Assembly (NCBI RefSeq): GCF_002940685.1
Contig: NZ_PNFP01000012.1
Coordinates: 62,001-126,000 of the forward strand
Direction: 5' to 3'
Source of the DNA: Ensifer adhaerens
GTDB lineage: Bacteria > Pseudomonadota > Alphaproteobacteria > Rhizobiales > Rhizobiaceae
DNA length: 64,000 nt
Position numbers and translations under genes: made by a program. Positions 1 to 8,879 of the stretch are shown here, piece after piece; positions within the stretch are counted from its first letter, which is position 1, and every line of letters begins with the position of its first letter. Under the pieces are notes generated by a model, which did no database searches, had not been told where the DNA came from, and saw only the letters and a program-made list of their open reading frames with translations.

Positions 1-667
1 TGTAGAGCTCGAGCGGCGTGCCGATCTGCTCGATGCGGCCGGCGCGCAACACGACGATGCGGTCGGCAAGCGTCATCGCTTCGACCTGGTCGTGCGTCAC
101 ATAGATCATCGTCGCCGAAAGGCGGGCATGCAGGGCCGCCAGCTCCGCGCGGGTCGAGCCACGCAGTTCGGCGTCAAGGTTCGACAGCGGCTCGTCGAGC
201 AGGAAGGCGACCGGGCGTCGCACGATCGCCCGGCCGATCGCGACGCGCTGGCGCTGGCCGCCGGAGAGCTGCCCGGGGCGGCGCTCAAGATAGGCTTCGA
301 TCTCCAGCATGCGCGCGGCCTCGGCGATGCGCTCGGCAATCTCGGTCTTCGGCATGCGGGTGTTTTCCAGCCCGAAGGCGAGGTTCTGGCGCACGCTCAT
401 ATGCGGGTAGAGCGCATAGGACTGGAACACCATGGCAAGGCCGCGGTCGGCGGCTGGCACGTCGTTGACCACCTTGCCGTCGATCGCAAGTTCGCCGCCG
501 GTCGGTTTCTCCAGCCCGGCGATCATGCGCAACAGCGTGGACTTGCCGCAGCCGGAGGGGCCGACGAAGACGACGAACTCGCCGTCCTTGATCTCCAGGT
601 TGATGTCATGAAGCACGTCGACGGCGCCGAACGACTTGGTCACATTGGTAAGCTTGATGTGGCCCAT
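1..667 (-). CDS. Sugar ABC transporter ATP-binding protein (MalK/UgpC type), truncated by window edge
   Basis: This is the cytoplasmic ATPase that would power import of the sugar handled by the upstream operon. About 222 N-terminal residues are visible; the C-terminus, including the usual TOBE/regulatory domain, lies beyond base 1. Motifs in order are Walker A (GPSGCGKST, near residues 36-44), the Q-loop, the signature LSGGQRQR, Walker B with LLDEP, and the switch His in YVTHD. That set and the MGHI start fit the CUT1 (MalK/UgpC) ATPases. It is the last visible gene of a minus-strand operon and starts 10 bp after the second permease gene. The ATG is chosen because it begins directly on the conserved N-terminal beta strand. 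Substrate specificity is inferred only from the neighbouring genes. Confidence 0.95.
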   Translation of the reverse strand, partial: MGHIKLTNVTKSFGAVDVLHDINLEIKDGEFVVFVGPSGCGKSTLLRMIAGLEKPTGGELAIDGKVVNDVPAADRGLAMVFQSYALYPHMSVRQNLAFGLENTRMPKTEIAERIAEAARMLEIEAYLERRPGQLSGGQRQRVAIGRAIVRRPVAFLLDEPLSNLDAELRGSTRAELAALHARLSATMIYVTHDQVEAMTLADRIVVLRAGRIEQIGTPLELY

Positions 668-677
668 TTGTGCCCCC

Positions 678-1730
678 TTATTTCAGTCCGGTGCCGGCGA
701 TGCCGGTGGTGATGAAGCGTTGCAGGAAGATGAAGACCAGCACGACCGGGATCATGGTCACGACCGTCATGGCGAGGATGAAATGCCACTGCACGTTCAG
801 CTCGCCGGAATAGATGCTCAAGCCCACCTGCAGCGTATAGAGCTCCTTGCGCGACAGCACGATCAGCGGCCAGAGGAAGTCGTTCCAGCGCCAGACGACC
901 GAGAAGATCGCGAGCACCGCAAGCGCCGGTGCCGTCAGGGGCAGGATGATGCGCCAGTAGATCTGCCATTCGGACGCCTTGTCCATGCGGGCCGCGTCGA
1001 TCAGTTCGTCGGGGATGGTCAGCATGTACTGGCGCAGGATGAAGACGCCCGTCGGTGTGGCGACTGTCGGCAGGATCACGCCCCAGAGATTGTTGAACAG
1101 CCCGAGCGCCGAGACGATCGAATAGAGCGGCACCATGATCACCGAGAGCGGCACCATCAGCGTCGCGAGGATCAGAAGCATCGCGAAGGTGCGGCCGCGG
1201 AACTCGTATTTGCTGAGCGCGAAGGCTGCCATCGAGTTGACGATCAGCGTGATCAGCGTCGCCGTCACCGTCACGAAAACGGAATTCCAGAGATAGCGGA
1301 CGAAATCGAAATGGGTGAAGGGCTCGCTGTAGTTCGAGGTGGCGAAGGACATGGTGCGCACCGGCGTGCGCTCGGCGATCTTGACCTTGACGATCTCGGT
1401 CGGCTTGTCCGGTGAAACCATCTGGCTGACGATGCCGATGCGGCGCACCTCGGCGAGCACCTTCCTGCTGCCGTCGGCCATCGTCACCTCGTAGAGGTCG
1501 AGCGGCTTGTCATAGCCTTCGACCGTCGCCTTCTGCGTCACATAGGGCATGATCGAGGGCGGGAACTCCGCAAGCGCTGCCGGTGACTTGAAGGAGGAGC
1601 CGACAAGCCAGACGGCCGGGCCGAACATGATGAAGAGGCCGCCGATCAGCCAGACCCAGGTGAAGACGTCGGTCCAGTGCCAGCCGTCGCGCCCGCGGCG
1701 GCGGAAGATGAATTCGGCGACACGGCTCAT
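678..1730 (-). CDS. Carbohydrate ABC transporter permease (MalG-like)
   Basis: Inner-membrane permease of the CUT1 family, 350 aa, second membrane subunit of the sugar importer. It has one N-terminal membrane helix ([20 protein letters not shown]), then a periplasmic insert of roughly 90 residues, then five further helices. The EAA loop that docks on the ATPase is clear ([20 protein letters not shown]). MalG-type proteins are usually about 280 aa, and the long insert after helix 1 accounts for the excess. Its start codon overlaps the stop of the preceding permease gene by 4 bp (ATGA), so the two subunits are probably made in equal amounts. The ATPase gene follows closely. Confidence 0.93.
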   Translation of the reverse strand: MSRVAEFIFRRRGRDGWHWTDVFTWVWLIGGLFIMFGPAVWLVGSSFKSPAALAEFPPSIMPYVTQKATVEGYDKPLDLYEVTMADGSRKVLAEVRRIGIVSQMVSPDKPTEIVKVKIAERTPVRTMSFATSNYSEPFTHFDFVRYLWNSVFVTVTATLITLIVNSMAAFALSKYEFRGRTFAMLLILATLMVPLSVIMVPLYSIVSALGLFNNLWGVILPTVATPTGVFILRQYMLTIPDELIDAARMDKASEWQIYWRIILPLTAPALAVLAIFSVVWRWNDFLWPLIVLSRKELYTLQVGLSIYSGELNVQWHFILAMTVVTMIPVVLVFIFLQRFITTGIAGTGLK

Positions 1731-2758
1731 TTGCGGGCTCCCTTCTTCTCGCCTTTGCGGCCAAGGCCGAGCTGAACCAGTGTCAGCACCACCAGAACGG
1801 CGCCCATCAGGATCGAGGCGGCGGCGGCAAGGCCTGGATTGCGAAGCTGCGTCGCAAAGCCGGTCTCGTAGATGTATTGCGTGATGTAGAGCGTGCTGGT
1901 ACCGGGCCCGCCGCCAGTCAGCACGTAGACCTCGTCGAAGATCTGCACGGCGCGGATGAGCACGAGCACGATGACGACGAGCAGGTTGGGCATCAGGAGC
2001 GGCAGCGTGATGCGCCAGAAGGCGCGTGCCGGCCGCGTGCCGTCCATCTCGGCCGCTTCATAAAGATCCTTGGGGATCGCCTGCAGGCCGGCAAGCAGGA
2101 TCAGGGTGTAGAAGCCCATATGCGCCCAGATCGAGACGCCGACGGTCGCCGCAAAGGACCAGTTGCGGTCGTTGAGCCAGGTATAGGGGTCGAAGCCGAG
2201 GCCGTAGAGCCCGAAGTTCAAGAGCCCCTGGCGCTGCAGGATCCACTTCCAGATGAGACCCACGACGACCGGTGACAGCAGCACGGGGAAGAAGAACACC
2301 GCCCGCCAGAAGCTGCGCGCCATGAGCTCGCGGTTGAGGATCAGCGCGGTGACGAGCGAAAACAGGATCATCAGGGTGACCTGAAGCACCACGAACCAGG
2401 CGGTGTTGCCGACGGCCGTCCAGAAGGTGTCTTCCGCGCAGGAGTTAGGGTCGGTGTAGTTCACGCAGTCGAAGAGCCGCGCATATTGGTCGCCGCCGAC
2501 GAAGCTGCGGTCGGGCAGGAAAAGCGCCGTGCCGCCGGTCATGGAATAAGCGAAGTTGATGAAGAACGGCAACAGCACGAAGATGCCGAAGATCAGCATG
2601 TTCGGCAAAAGGAAGAAGGTCGCCATCCCGCCGATGCCGAGACGGCGCTGGACCCAGCGCAGCGGTGCGTCGATGGCGCTCAGCGCCAGGCGAACGGGTA
2701 CCATGACCACTTCGCCGAGGCTGAAACCTCCCCCTTCTCTTGGAACATCTGCCTTCAT
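1727..2758 (-). CDS. Carbohydrate ABC transporter permease (MalF-like)
   Basis: First membrane subunit of the CUT1 sugar importer, about 343 aa. Hydrophobic helices begin near residue 40 (MATFFLLPNMLIFGIFVLLPFF), and the EAA motif is near the C-terminal third (EAAEMDGTRPARAFWRITLP). An in-frame reading extends further upstream, but the ATG at 2758 is preferred because GAGGAAG lies just before it and the extension has no membrane-protein character. The region from about 2485 to 2400 encodes a periplasmic loop with two cysteines (FDCVNYTDPNSCAED). It follows the binding-protein gene after a 227-bp gap that contains a hairpin. Confidence 0.92.
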   Translation of the reverse strand: MKADVPREGGGFSLGEVVMVPVRLALSAIDAPLRWVQRRLGIGGMATFFLLPNMLIFGIFVLLPFFINFAYSMTGGTALFLPDRSFVGGDQYARLFDCVNYTDPNSCAEDTFWTAVGNTAWFVVLQVTLMILFSLVTALILNRELMARSFWRAVFFFPVLLSPVVVGLIWKWILQRQGLLNFGLYGLGFDPYTWLNDRNWSFAATVGVSIWAHMGFYTLILLAGLQAIPKDLYEAAEMDGTRPARAFWRITLPLLMPNLLVVIVLVLIRAVQIFDEVYVLTGGGPGTSTLYITQYIYETGFATQLRNPGLAAAASILMGAVLVVLTLVQLGLGRKGEKKGARK

Positions 2759-2933
2759 GCTTGGCTTCCTCACCACCCTATGTGTGCTTGCTGCACGAAA
2801 TGCACGGATCAATGCCGGATCTTGGTGCGCTGCCCACTTTACGTGGGCAAACGCAATTCGCCGAAGGGCAAGTTTCGGACACATATAGGTAAGTGCGTGC
2901 TAACCTATCCGCAGGCATCACCTCCGTGTTCGG

Positions 2934-2963
2934 CCGGGCGGCGTGACCTGAAATGCCGCCCGG
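2934..2963. other. Intercistronic hairpin after the binding-protein gene
   Basis: CCGGGCGGC at 2934-2942 pairs with GCCGCCCGG at 2955-2963 (9-bp GC-only stem, 12-nt loop). It lies 22 bp downstream of the stop of the sugar-binding-protein gene and before the permease genes, with no T-run on the minus strand. Such structures often protect the abundant binding-protein mRNA and reduce read-through into the permeases; that role is inferred. Confidence 0.6.
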
Positions 2964-2985
2964 GCCCGAGAGGCGATGGCTCCCG

Positions 2986-4254
2986 TCAGTTGCCGCTGTC
3001 TTTCACCTTGGTGGCGATGTCGCTATCGATGCGCGCGAAGGCCTCATCGACCGTCATCTCGCCGGCAGCCGCCTGGCTGACACGGGTGACGAGCGCACCG
3101 TAGACGGCGTCGGACCAGAGCCAGCCGGGCAGCTTGCGCGCCTCGTCGGAGAGCGTCTTGCTCGCCTCGACGAAGGCGTTGAGTGCCGCCTTCGCCTGGG
3201 CGTCGTCGGTCTTGAAGTCGAGACCCTTGGCAAGCACGCCCTTATGCGCGGGCAGGAACAGCGTTCGCTCGGAGAATTCCTTCACGATCGGTTCGCTCGC
3301 AAGGTAGTCCATCACCTTGGCGACGTCCTTCGGGTTCTTGGTGTACTTGACCGCAACCAGGCCGGCGCCGCCGGTCATGCCGGTGCAGTTGGAGGGCCCG
3401 CAGGGGCTGCCGGTGGCCACCCAGTCGAAGTTGGTGCCGATCTTCGTCGAGAAGTTCGGGACCTGCCAGGAACCGGAATAATAATAGACGAGCTGGCCAT
3501 TGATGAAGTCGTCGGCAGCGGCCCGATAGGTGGAGCCCGCTGCCGAAACCCAGACGTCCTTGCTCATCGTGCCGTCGGCAACCCAGCCGACGAAGGTCTT
3601 CAGGAAGTTCTTCGAGCCGTCGTCGAGCGGCGCCGGCTTGCCGTCGGCGCCGATATAGTTGCCGCCATAGGCGAGGTTCGGGCCGCTCAGGCGATGGCCG
3701 GAGCGGTCAAGCGCCATCGGGAAGGGCACCTGCTGGTTTTCCGCCACCTGCTTGGCCGCCTTCGCCCAGTCGTCCCAGGTCGCATCCTTGCCGGGTATGG
3801 CAACGCCCGCCTGGTCGAACAGCGTCTTGTTGGCAAAGCCGCCGGCAATCGTGATCTGGGTCATGAAGCCGGAGATCTGGTTCGATCCGTCCGGGCGCAT
3901 CCAGTCTGCCTGGCCGCCGAAGTTTTCGTCCCAATAGGCAGCGTCGGCAACCAGTGGCCGAAGGTCGAGCCAGTGCTGGGCCTGAGCCTTGAGATTGGTG
4001 ACGCGGGCGATATCGGGGCCGTTTCCGGCTTCCAACTGTACCGGCAGCTGTTCCTTGACGACGCTGTAGGAGACGTTGTCGAGGATCACGTTGATCCCGG
4101 GGTTCTCCTTCATGAAGCGATCGAGCAGGTCCTTCAGCACCTCGCCTTCGACGCCATCGGAATACCACATGATGCGGACGTCGCCCGCGAGCGCCGCCGT
4201 CGACGTCAGAAGCCCGACGGCAAGCGCCGCGAGCATCGTTCTGGTCTTCTTCAT
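2986..4254 (-). CDS. Periplasmic sugar-binding protein of ABC transporter
   Basis: Extracellular solute-binding protein family 1, 422 aa, which delivers the substrate to the MalF/MalG-like permeases. The N-terminus is a clear Sec signal peptide: KKTR, then a hydrophobic core (MLAALAVGLLTSTAALA) with cleavage expected before GDVRIMWYSDG. The mature protein has the family's layout (MKENPGINVILDN near the N-terminus, aromatic-rich ligand lobe, VDEAFARIDSDIATKVKDSGN tail). The reading frame is open for about 100 codons upstream, but GGAGGAGGAAGGCA directly before the ATG at 4254 fixes the start. It belongs to the uronide operon, so the ligand is probably an oligogalacturonide or unsaturated uronide; that is inference from context. 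Confidence 0.93.
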   Translation of the reverse strand: MKKTRTMLAALAVGLLTSTAALAGDVRIMWYSDGVEGEVLKDLLDRFMKENPGINVILDNVSYSVVKEQLPVQLEAGNGPDIARVTNLKAQAQHWLDLRPLVADAAYWDENFGGQADWMRPDGSNQISGFMTQITIAGGFANKTLFDQAGVAIPGKDATWDDWAKAAKQVAENQQVPFPMALDRSGHRLSGPNLAYGGNYIGADGKPAPLDDGSKNFLKTFVGWVADGTMSKDVWVSAAGSTYRAAADDFINGQLVYYYSGSWQVPNFSTKIGTNFDWVATGSPCGPSNCTGMTGGAGLVAVKYTKNPKDVAKVMDYLASEPIVKEFSERTLFLPAHKGVLAKGLDFKTDDAQAKAALNAFVEASKTLSDEARKLPGWLWSDAVYGALVTRVSQAAAGEMTVDEAFARIDSDIATKVKDSGN

Positions 4255-4346
4255 TGCCTTCCTCCTCCACTTGTCCATGAGCCGAGCGTCCTCCCGCCCG
4301 TTTCGGTCTGGCGCCGGCTTCTCCCGGCCGGCGCAATTCTCGTTCG

Positions 4347-6833
4347 TCAGCCTGCGGCCAGCATGGTGACCTCGCCTGCCACGGTGAAATCCTTGGCGAC
4401 GATCGTGCGCCCTTCCGCTTCCGTCGAACCGTCTTGACGGAAGACGACGCGGCCATACTCGGGGTCGTTGATGACAAGAGATCCGTCGCCGGTCTCTTCG
4501 ACCGCAAGTGCTGCAAATCGGTCTTCCACGCCGGCGAGATCGGTGGCTTCGCACACGCGCACGATCCAGCGTGTCCTGTGTCCGGCCTGGCGCAGTTCCG
4601 CATTGGCCGACGGGCCGTCGGTGACGGGGATCAGACCGCTAGCGCCAATCAGGACAACGGCGCCGCGGCCGCTGCGGGCCAGCGCGAGTTTGCCACTCAC
4701 CCTGCTCTCGTCGAATTCGGCGACCGGGAACCAGGCATGGGTGAAATCCGGCTGTTCGCTGACGGTCGAAAAGTCGAGTACGGCCAGCCCCCTGTACTGG
4801 TGGGCACGAGGGAGGGTGCCGCAACCACCCCAATAGGATGGCCGGCCGTACCCGAACTGAATGGTCTCGCCCGGGTGGTTGATCCAGATCGCCGCTTCCG
4901 GGCGCTGACCAAGGCGCAGGTGCAGCACCGTTTCCTGGTAGCCCCATTCGTTCCAGCGATAATGCGCCGCCGAGCCCATGGCAAAGTGCCGGCCCTTGTA
5001 GTGGTAGAGTGCTGCGAAGCGGTTTTCGCCCTGGGCGAAGCGCCATTCCTGGTGCTGTGCATCGTCCTCGTGGCAGGCGACAGCGGCGAGCGCTTCCGGC
5101 ACGACGAGGCGGTGGTCGCGCAGGCAGACGGCAAGCTGCGGCAGCGCGTGCACGCGGCGGCCGTACCAGCCCTTGCCCCAGAGCAGGCGGGCGACGCCCG
5201 ACAGTTCGAGCGAACGGCCGGCGCAGAGCGTGTGCTCGTAGGAGCGACCCTGGGCGGCCGTCACCATGCCATGGTGAGCGGAGCGGGCGATGATCTCGCA
5301 AAGGCGGACAATGCCCTTCCTGGCGCGCTCGGCGATGTCGGCGTCGGGCGAAAGCGCTGCCAGCGCCGTCAGGCCCTTGAGGTCGATCGGGAAGTAGGGT
5401 GCGGAGTTGAATTCCGCCATTTCCCAGGCTTCGAAGTGATCGAGCCAGGCGCGAACACGCGCAGCACCGACGGCGCTTTGCTCGCTTCCCTTGCGGCCCG
5501 AGCGGCGGAAGGTGGCTTCAGGAAAGAGGTGGCCGGCGAGATAGGCCGAGGTGTGGAACAGCAGCGCGTGGTTTTCGGAGAAATACCACTGCACGTCGTT
5601 GCCGGGCTCGTCCATCCAGTAGCGGAAGCTAAGAATCGCCTGGTCGATGCGGTCCCGGGTCTTCTCGCCGATATCCTTGCCCCAGCTCGCGCGCGACCAG
5701 ATGAGCGGCACCAGCGAAAAGTCGGCGCAGTCGTGGCAGTCCTCGATCGAGGGCAGGATCTCCTCGATCATCGCGTCGGTGTCGGCGCCGCCGCGGCCGC
5801 TTGCAAGCCTCGCAAAGGCGCGCACCGTGTCACGTTCGGAAAATCCGGAGATCTCGTCCAGCGTCTCGGCGATGCGGGCGGAAAGTGCTTCCGGCGGCTT
5901 GCCTTGCCGTCCGGTATGGCAGATTTCGACGCCGAGCGAGCGCGAGGCGACGAAGCCGCCGGCATCGAGCGTGATGCGGAAATGGCGGAAGTCGGCCGGG
6001 GTATCCTCGGATGCGCCCACCCGCAGGCTACGGTCGCCGGCCCTCAACACGAAGTCGTGGTCGAAGCGCTCGGTCGACATGAAGTCGCCTTCGACCGCGA
6101 CATTGACCTTGACGTCGAGCGGCAGCGCGGCTGCGAAATTGAGGGTGATGTCGCCTTCGAAATAGGCGGTGCGGTCGAAATGCATGCCGTCGAGCGCAGT
6201 CTCGATTTCGGCAGCGGCCGAACTCGAGCAGGGGACGGGCAGCGCTACACTTGCAGAAGGACCGGAGAGATAGTCAAGCTGGAAGAAATAGCGCGCGTCA
6301 CGCTCTGCGAGATCATCGAAGAAGATCGTGACCTCGTTGAGCCCGGCCTGAAGCGGCAGGTCGAACTCGGCCTTGGCTTCGAGGTTACGGCTATAGGGCG
6401 CCATCCAGCCGATTTCGGCGCCGTTGAGGAAGACCACCGCGCCGCCGCAGGTGCCGAGGCGGATCTTTGCCGTTCCTGCGGTCTCGACTTCGATCGAGGT
6501 GCGGGCCCAGGTCGCAAGCCGTGTCGGCCGGAACCAGAAGCCGGAGAGATCGAGCCGCGGCGAGCCGAAGGGCAGCCACCAGCGGGTCGCTGCGAACGCG
6601 CCGCGCACATCGGGTCGCTTGCCGCGATATTGTTCGGCAAAGATGGTGCGGCAGGGATATTCGTGCGGAATGAAGTTCTTGTGCTTGGTCAGGAAGAAGA
6701 AGGGGTCCATTTCGCCCTTCATCGGCTGGTCCGGCACGTCGAAACGCTCCTCGGCGATCGCGCCGAGCTGCCAGTAGCCGATGGCCTGCCCCGGAACGAG
6801 GCTCTTCTTCAGATGGAAAATCGTATCGCTCAT
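4347..6833 (-). CDS. Unassigned 828-aa protein of uronide operon, probable carbohydrate-active enzyme
   Basis: I do not recognise a named family. The protein has no signal peptide, so it should act in the cytoplasm. The N-terminal third looks like a beta-sandwich, carbohydrate-binding type region, with phrases seen in jelly-roll modules of glycosidases (GAVVFLNGAEIGWMAPYSRN; AGLNEVTIFFDDLAERDARYFF). The middle (about 330-560) is helical and resembles an alpha/alpha-toroid, with a conserved-looking stretch WYFSENHALLFHTSAYLAG. The C-terminal part is beta-rich. The start overlaps the stop of kduI by 4 bp (ATGA), placing it in the same pathway as KduI and the GH105 hydrolase. A lyase or hydrolase for a substituted oligouronide is a reasonable guess but unproven. 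Confidence 0.75.
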   Translation of the reverse strand: MSDTIFHLKKSLVPGQAIGYWQLGAIAEERFDVPDQPMKGEMDPFFFLTKHKNFIPHEYPCRTIFAEQYRGKRPDVRGAFAATRWWLPFGSPRLDLSGFWFRPTRLATWARTSIEVETAGTAKIRLGTCGGAVVFLNGAEIGWMAPYSRNLEAKAEFDLPLQAGLNEVTIFFDDLAERDARYFFQLDYLSGPSASVALPVPCSSSAAAEIETALDGMHFDRTAYFEGDITLNFAAALPLDVKVNVAVEGDFMSTERFDHDFVLRAGDRSLRVGASEDTPADFRHFRITLDAGGFVASRSLGVEICHTGRQGKPPEALSARIAETLDEISGFSERDTVRAFARLASGRGGADTDAMIEEILPSIEDCHDCADFSLVPLIWSRASWGKDIGEKTRDRIDQAILSFRYWMDEPGNDVQWYFSENHALLFHTSAYLAGHLFPEATFRRSGRKGSEQSAVGAARVRAWLDHFEAWEMAEFNSAPYFPIDLKGLTALAALSPDADIAERARKGIVRLCEIIARSAHHGMVTAAQGRSYEHTLCAGRSLELSGVARLLWGKGWYGRRVHALPQLAVCLRDHRLVVPEALAAVACHEDDAQHQEWRFAQGENRFAALYHYKGRHFAMGSAAHYRWNEWGYQETVLHLRLGQRPEAAIWINHPGETIQFGYGRPSYWGGCGTLPRAHQYRGLAVLDFSTVSEQPDFTHAWFPVAEFDESRVSGKLALARSGRGAVVLIGASGLIPVTDGPSANAELRQAGHRTRWIVRVCEATDLAGVEDRFAALAVEETGDGSLVINDPEYGRVVFRQDGSTEAEGRTIVAKDFTVAGEVTMLAAG

Positions 6834-7666
6834 TTCAGCTCAGCCAAGGCTACGGGGGTGACGTCGTTATATTCCTGGTTTTCGCCGGTCATGCCCCAGA
6901 CGAAGGCATAGGGGCCGGTGCCGGCGCCCATATGGATAGACCAGGCGGGTGACAGCACCGCATCGCAGTCGGCGACGATCAGGTGCCGTGTCTCGTCCGG
7001 CTCGCCCATCACGTGGACGATGCGGTCTTCGGGCGCCATGTCGAAGTAGCAATAGGCTTCCATGCGTCGCTCGTGCACATGCGGCGGCATGGTGTTCCAC
7101 GCACTGCCTTCCGAGAGGTCGGTAATGCCCATCAGAAGCAGGCAGGAGGGCATGACTTCCGGGTGGATATACATGACGAGGCGGCGCCTGTTGGAGCGCT
7201 TGGTATCGCCGAGTTCGATCGCCTTCGCCTCGGCCTTCTTCACCAGCCGGTGCGGCAGGTCGGCGCCGGCGGGCACCGAGTTCATGTAGAAGCGTGCCGG
7301 GCGATCGGCGCTTTCGCTCGAGACGACGATCTCCTTCGCGCCGCGCCCGACATAGAGCACATCGCGATTTTCGAGCGTGAAGCTCCGGCCGTCGACGGTG
7401 ACCATGCCGGTGCCGCCGAGATTGGCAATGCCCATTTCGCGGGCCGAAAGCAGATAGGGCGTGCCGATCTCGGCGCCCGATCCGAAGGAAACGCTCTTCG
7501 TCTTCGGCATGGCGCCGCCGAGGATCAGCCGGTCGACATGGGTATAGGTGAAGCTCACCGCGTCCTCGGCGAAGAGATCGCTGATCAGGAACTCGCGGCG
7601 CAGCCGCGCCGTGTCGTAAGTCTTGATGTCTTCGGGGTTTGCCCCGTAGAGAACCTTCATCGTCAT
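6830..7666 (-). CDS. kduI: 5-dehydro-4-deoxy-D-glucuronate isomerase (KduI)
   Basis: Isomerises 5-keto-4-deoxyuronate, the product of unsaturated uronides, to 3-deoxy-D-glycero-2,5-hexodiulosonate in pectin breakdown. With the start at 7666 the protein is 278 aa, the normal KduI length. Family phrases are present (LRREFLISDLF, YTHVDRLILGGAMP, HIHPEVMPSCLLLMGIT), and the metal site is visible as HVHERRME plus the later His in WSIHMGAG. The frame is open 16 codons further upstream, but the ATG at 7666 overlaps the GH105 stop by 4 bp and aligns with the family start; a second ATG sits at 7660. It is coupled to the next gene by another ATGA overlap. Confidence 0.97.
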   Translation of the reverse strand: MTMKVLYGANPEDIKTYDTARLRREFLISDLFAEDAVSFTYTHVDRLILGGAMPKTKSVSFGSGAEIGTPYLLSAREMGIANLGGTGMVTVDGRSFTLENRDVLYVGRGAKEIVVSSESADRPARFYMNSVPAGADLPHRLVKKAEAKAIELGDTKRSNRRRLVMYIHPEVMPSCLLLMGITDLSEGSAWNTMPPHVHERRMEAYCYFDMAPEDRIVHVMGEPDETRHLIVADCDAVLSPAWSIHMGAGTGPYAFVWGMTGENQEYNDVTPVALAELK

Positions 7667-8763
7667 GCTGCCTGTCCTTCCGCGCCGACATGCTTCAGGG
7701 CTTCGGAAAGGCACAGGATTGCCAGTGCCTGGCCATAGCCGGTCGGCTGAATGGGGATGTCCTTGTAGAATTGCAGGTCGTGGCCCATGCGGGTGCCGTA
7801 GGAGACGTTGAGCACCGTGCCGCTCTCGTCGATGTTGCGCATGACGGCATCCAGCGCGTTGAGACCGGCCGCGCGCCAGGCCGGTGTGCCGTAGCCGAGG
7901 CGATAGCCCTTCAGCAGTCCGTAGCCGATGCCGGCGGTCGCAGAGATTTCTTCATAAGACGACGCATCGTCGAGCAGAGTGCGCCAGGCGCCCGACGCGG
8001 TCTGCAGCGGCAGGAGCGCCTCGACCTGGGTGACGAGCACGCCGCGCAGATACTCCTTCACCGGCGCCGCGATCTCGGCGAGGTCGAAGAGGTCGAGCAT
8101 GCCGGCGGTGATCCAGGCATTGCCGCGCGCCCAGCGGGCGCGGGCGAAATTGTGCCGGCCGTCGAAGGTCCAGCCGTGGAACCAGAGGCCCGACTGGGTG
8201 TCGGCGAGATAGCGGGCGTGCACGAGAAACTGCCTGGAGGCTTCGTCGACCAGCTCGCGCCGGCCGCTCGCCTGGCCGTAGGAGGCGAGGAAAAGGGCGA
8301 CCATGTAGAGCGTGTCGTCCCAGAGCTCGTTGTCGTTGACCTTGTCGGAAACATGATGCTCGAAGCCGCCTTCGGGCGTGCGACCCATGTCGCTCATCAC
8401 CCGGTTCGCCCACGCGTCGAGCAACGGCTTCCAGCGCGGGTTCCCGGTTTTCGCCCAGAGAACCGAAAGACCCAACATGGGTGCGGTCGTGTTGACGTTG
8501 AGCTCGGGCAGACCGGCGGCCAGACGCCCCTCGTACCAACCTTCGATGAGCTGGCGGATGTCGTCGCGGCCGGTGAACAGCCAGAGCTTGATCAGGCCAT
8601 AGAGGCCGACGCCCTGCGGCCATTCCCAGCTGTCGAAGCTGATGTAGTCGCCAGCCGAGCCGTCGAGGTTCGGCTCGTCGAAACGGCCGTCATGCTTGAG
8701 ACCGGTCATGCCGCCGACAAGACGATCGAGACCCATGCGAATATCGTGGGCGTTGAGGCCCAT
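7663..8763 (-). CDS. Unsaturated rhamnogalacturonyl/glucuronyl hydrolase, GH105 (YteR-like)
   Basis: Glycoside hydrolase of the GH88/GH105 group, 366 aa, which removes the 4,5-unsaturated uronic acid from oligosaccharides left by pectic lyases. The catalytic Asp sits in the diagnostic WDDTLYM motif, and other family features are DSWEWPQGVGLYGL near the N-terminus, RWARGNAWITAG, and YEEISATAGIGYGLLKG. There is no signal peptide, so substrates must be imported first, which agrees with the ABC genes downstream. The start at 8763 is preceded by AAGGAGGAGGAG. It is the first gene of the operon and is transcribed divergently from the LacI regulator. Confidence 0.93.
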   Translation of the reverse strand: MGLNAHDIRMGLDRLVGGMTGLKHDGRFDEPNLDGSAGDYISFDSWEWPQGVGLYGLIKLWLFTGRDDIRQLIEGWYEGRLAAGLPELNVNTTAPMLGLSVLWAKTGNPRWKPLLDAWANRVMSDMGRTPEGGFEHHVSDKVNDNELWDDTLYMVALFLASYGQASGRRELVDEASRQFLVHARYLADTQSGLWFHGWTFDGRHNFARARWARGNAWITAGMLDLFDLAEIAAPVKEYLRGVLVTQVEALLPLQTASGAWRTLLDDASSYEEISATAGIGYGLLKGYRLGYGTPAWRAAGLNALDAVMRNIDESGTVLNVSYGTRMGHDLQFYKDIPIQPTGYGQALAILCLSEALKHVGAEGQAA

Positions 8764-8820
8764 GGCGCTCCTCCTCCTTGAGCCGCTCTTCCCTCGGCTT
8801 TGTTGAGACGATAAAGGCAT

Positions 8821-8850
8821 GACATTTTTTCTTGCGCAATATGAAAATTT
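8821..8850. promoter_or_regulatory. Candidate LacI-family operator in divergent promoter
   Basis: The 116-bp gap between the GH105 gene and the LacI gene holds an 8-bp perfect palindrome TTGCGCAA (8832-8839) flanked by T-rich and A-rich arms, so the dyad is imperfect over about 22 bp. A CG-centred dyad is what LacI-family repressors usually bind. It is placed to control both directions. The assignment rests on position and symmetry only. Confidence 0.5.
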
Positions 8851-8879
8851 TTCCCAGTATTGTGGCAAGGGAGGAGCGG

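Noticed and set aside
4434-6911. An 825-codon plus-strand frame opposite the unassigned 828-aa protein
   Set aside because: The minus-strand frame has ATGA coupling to kduI and normal composition; the plus-strand one has antisense-type composition and no ribosome site.
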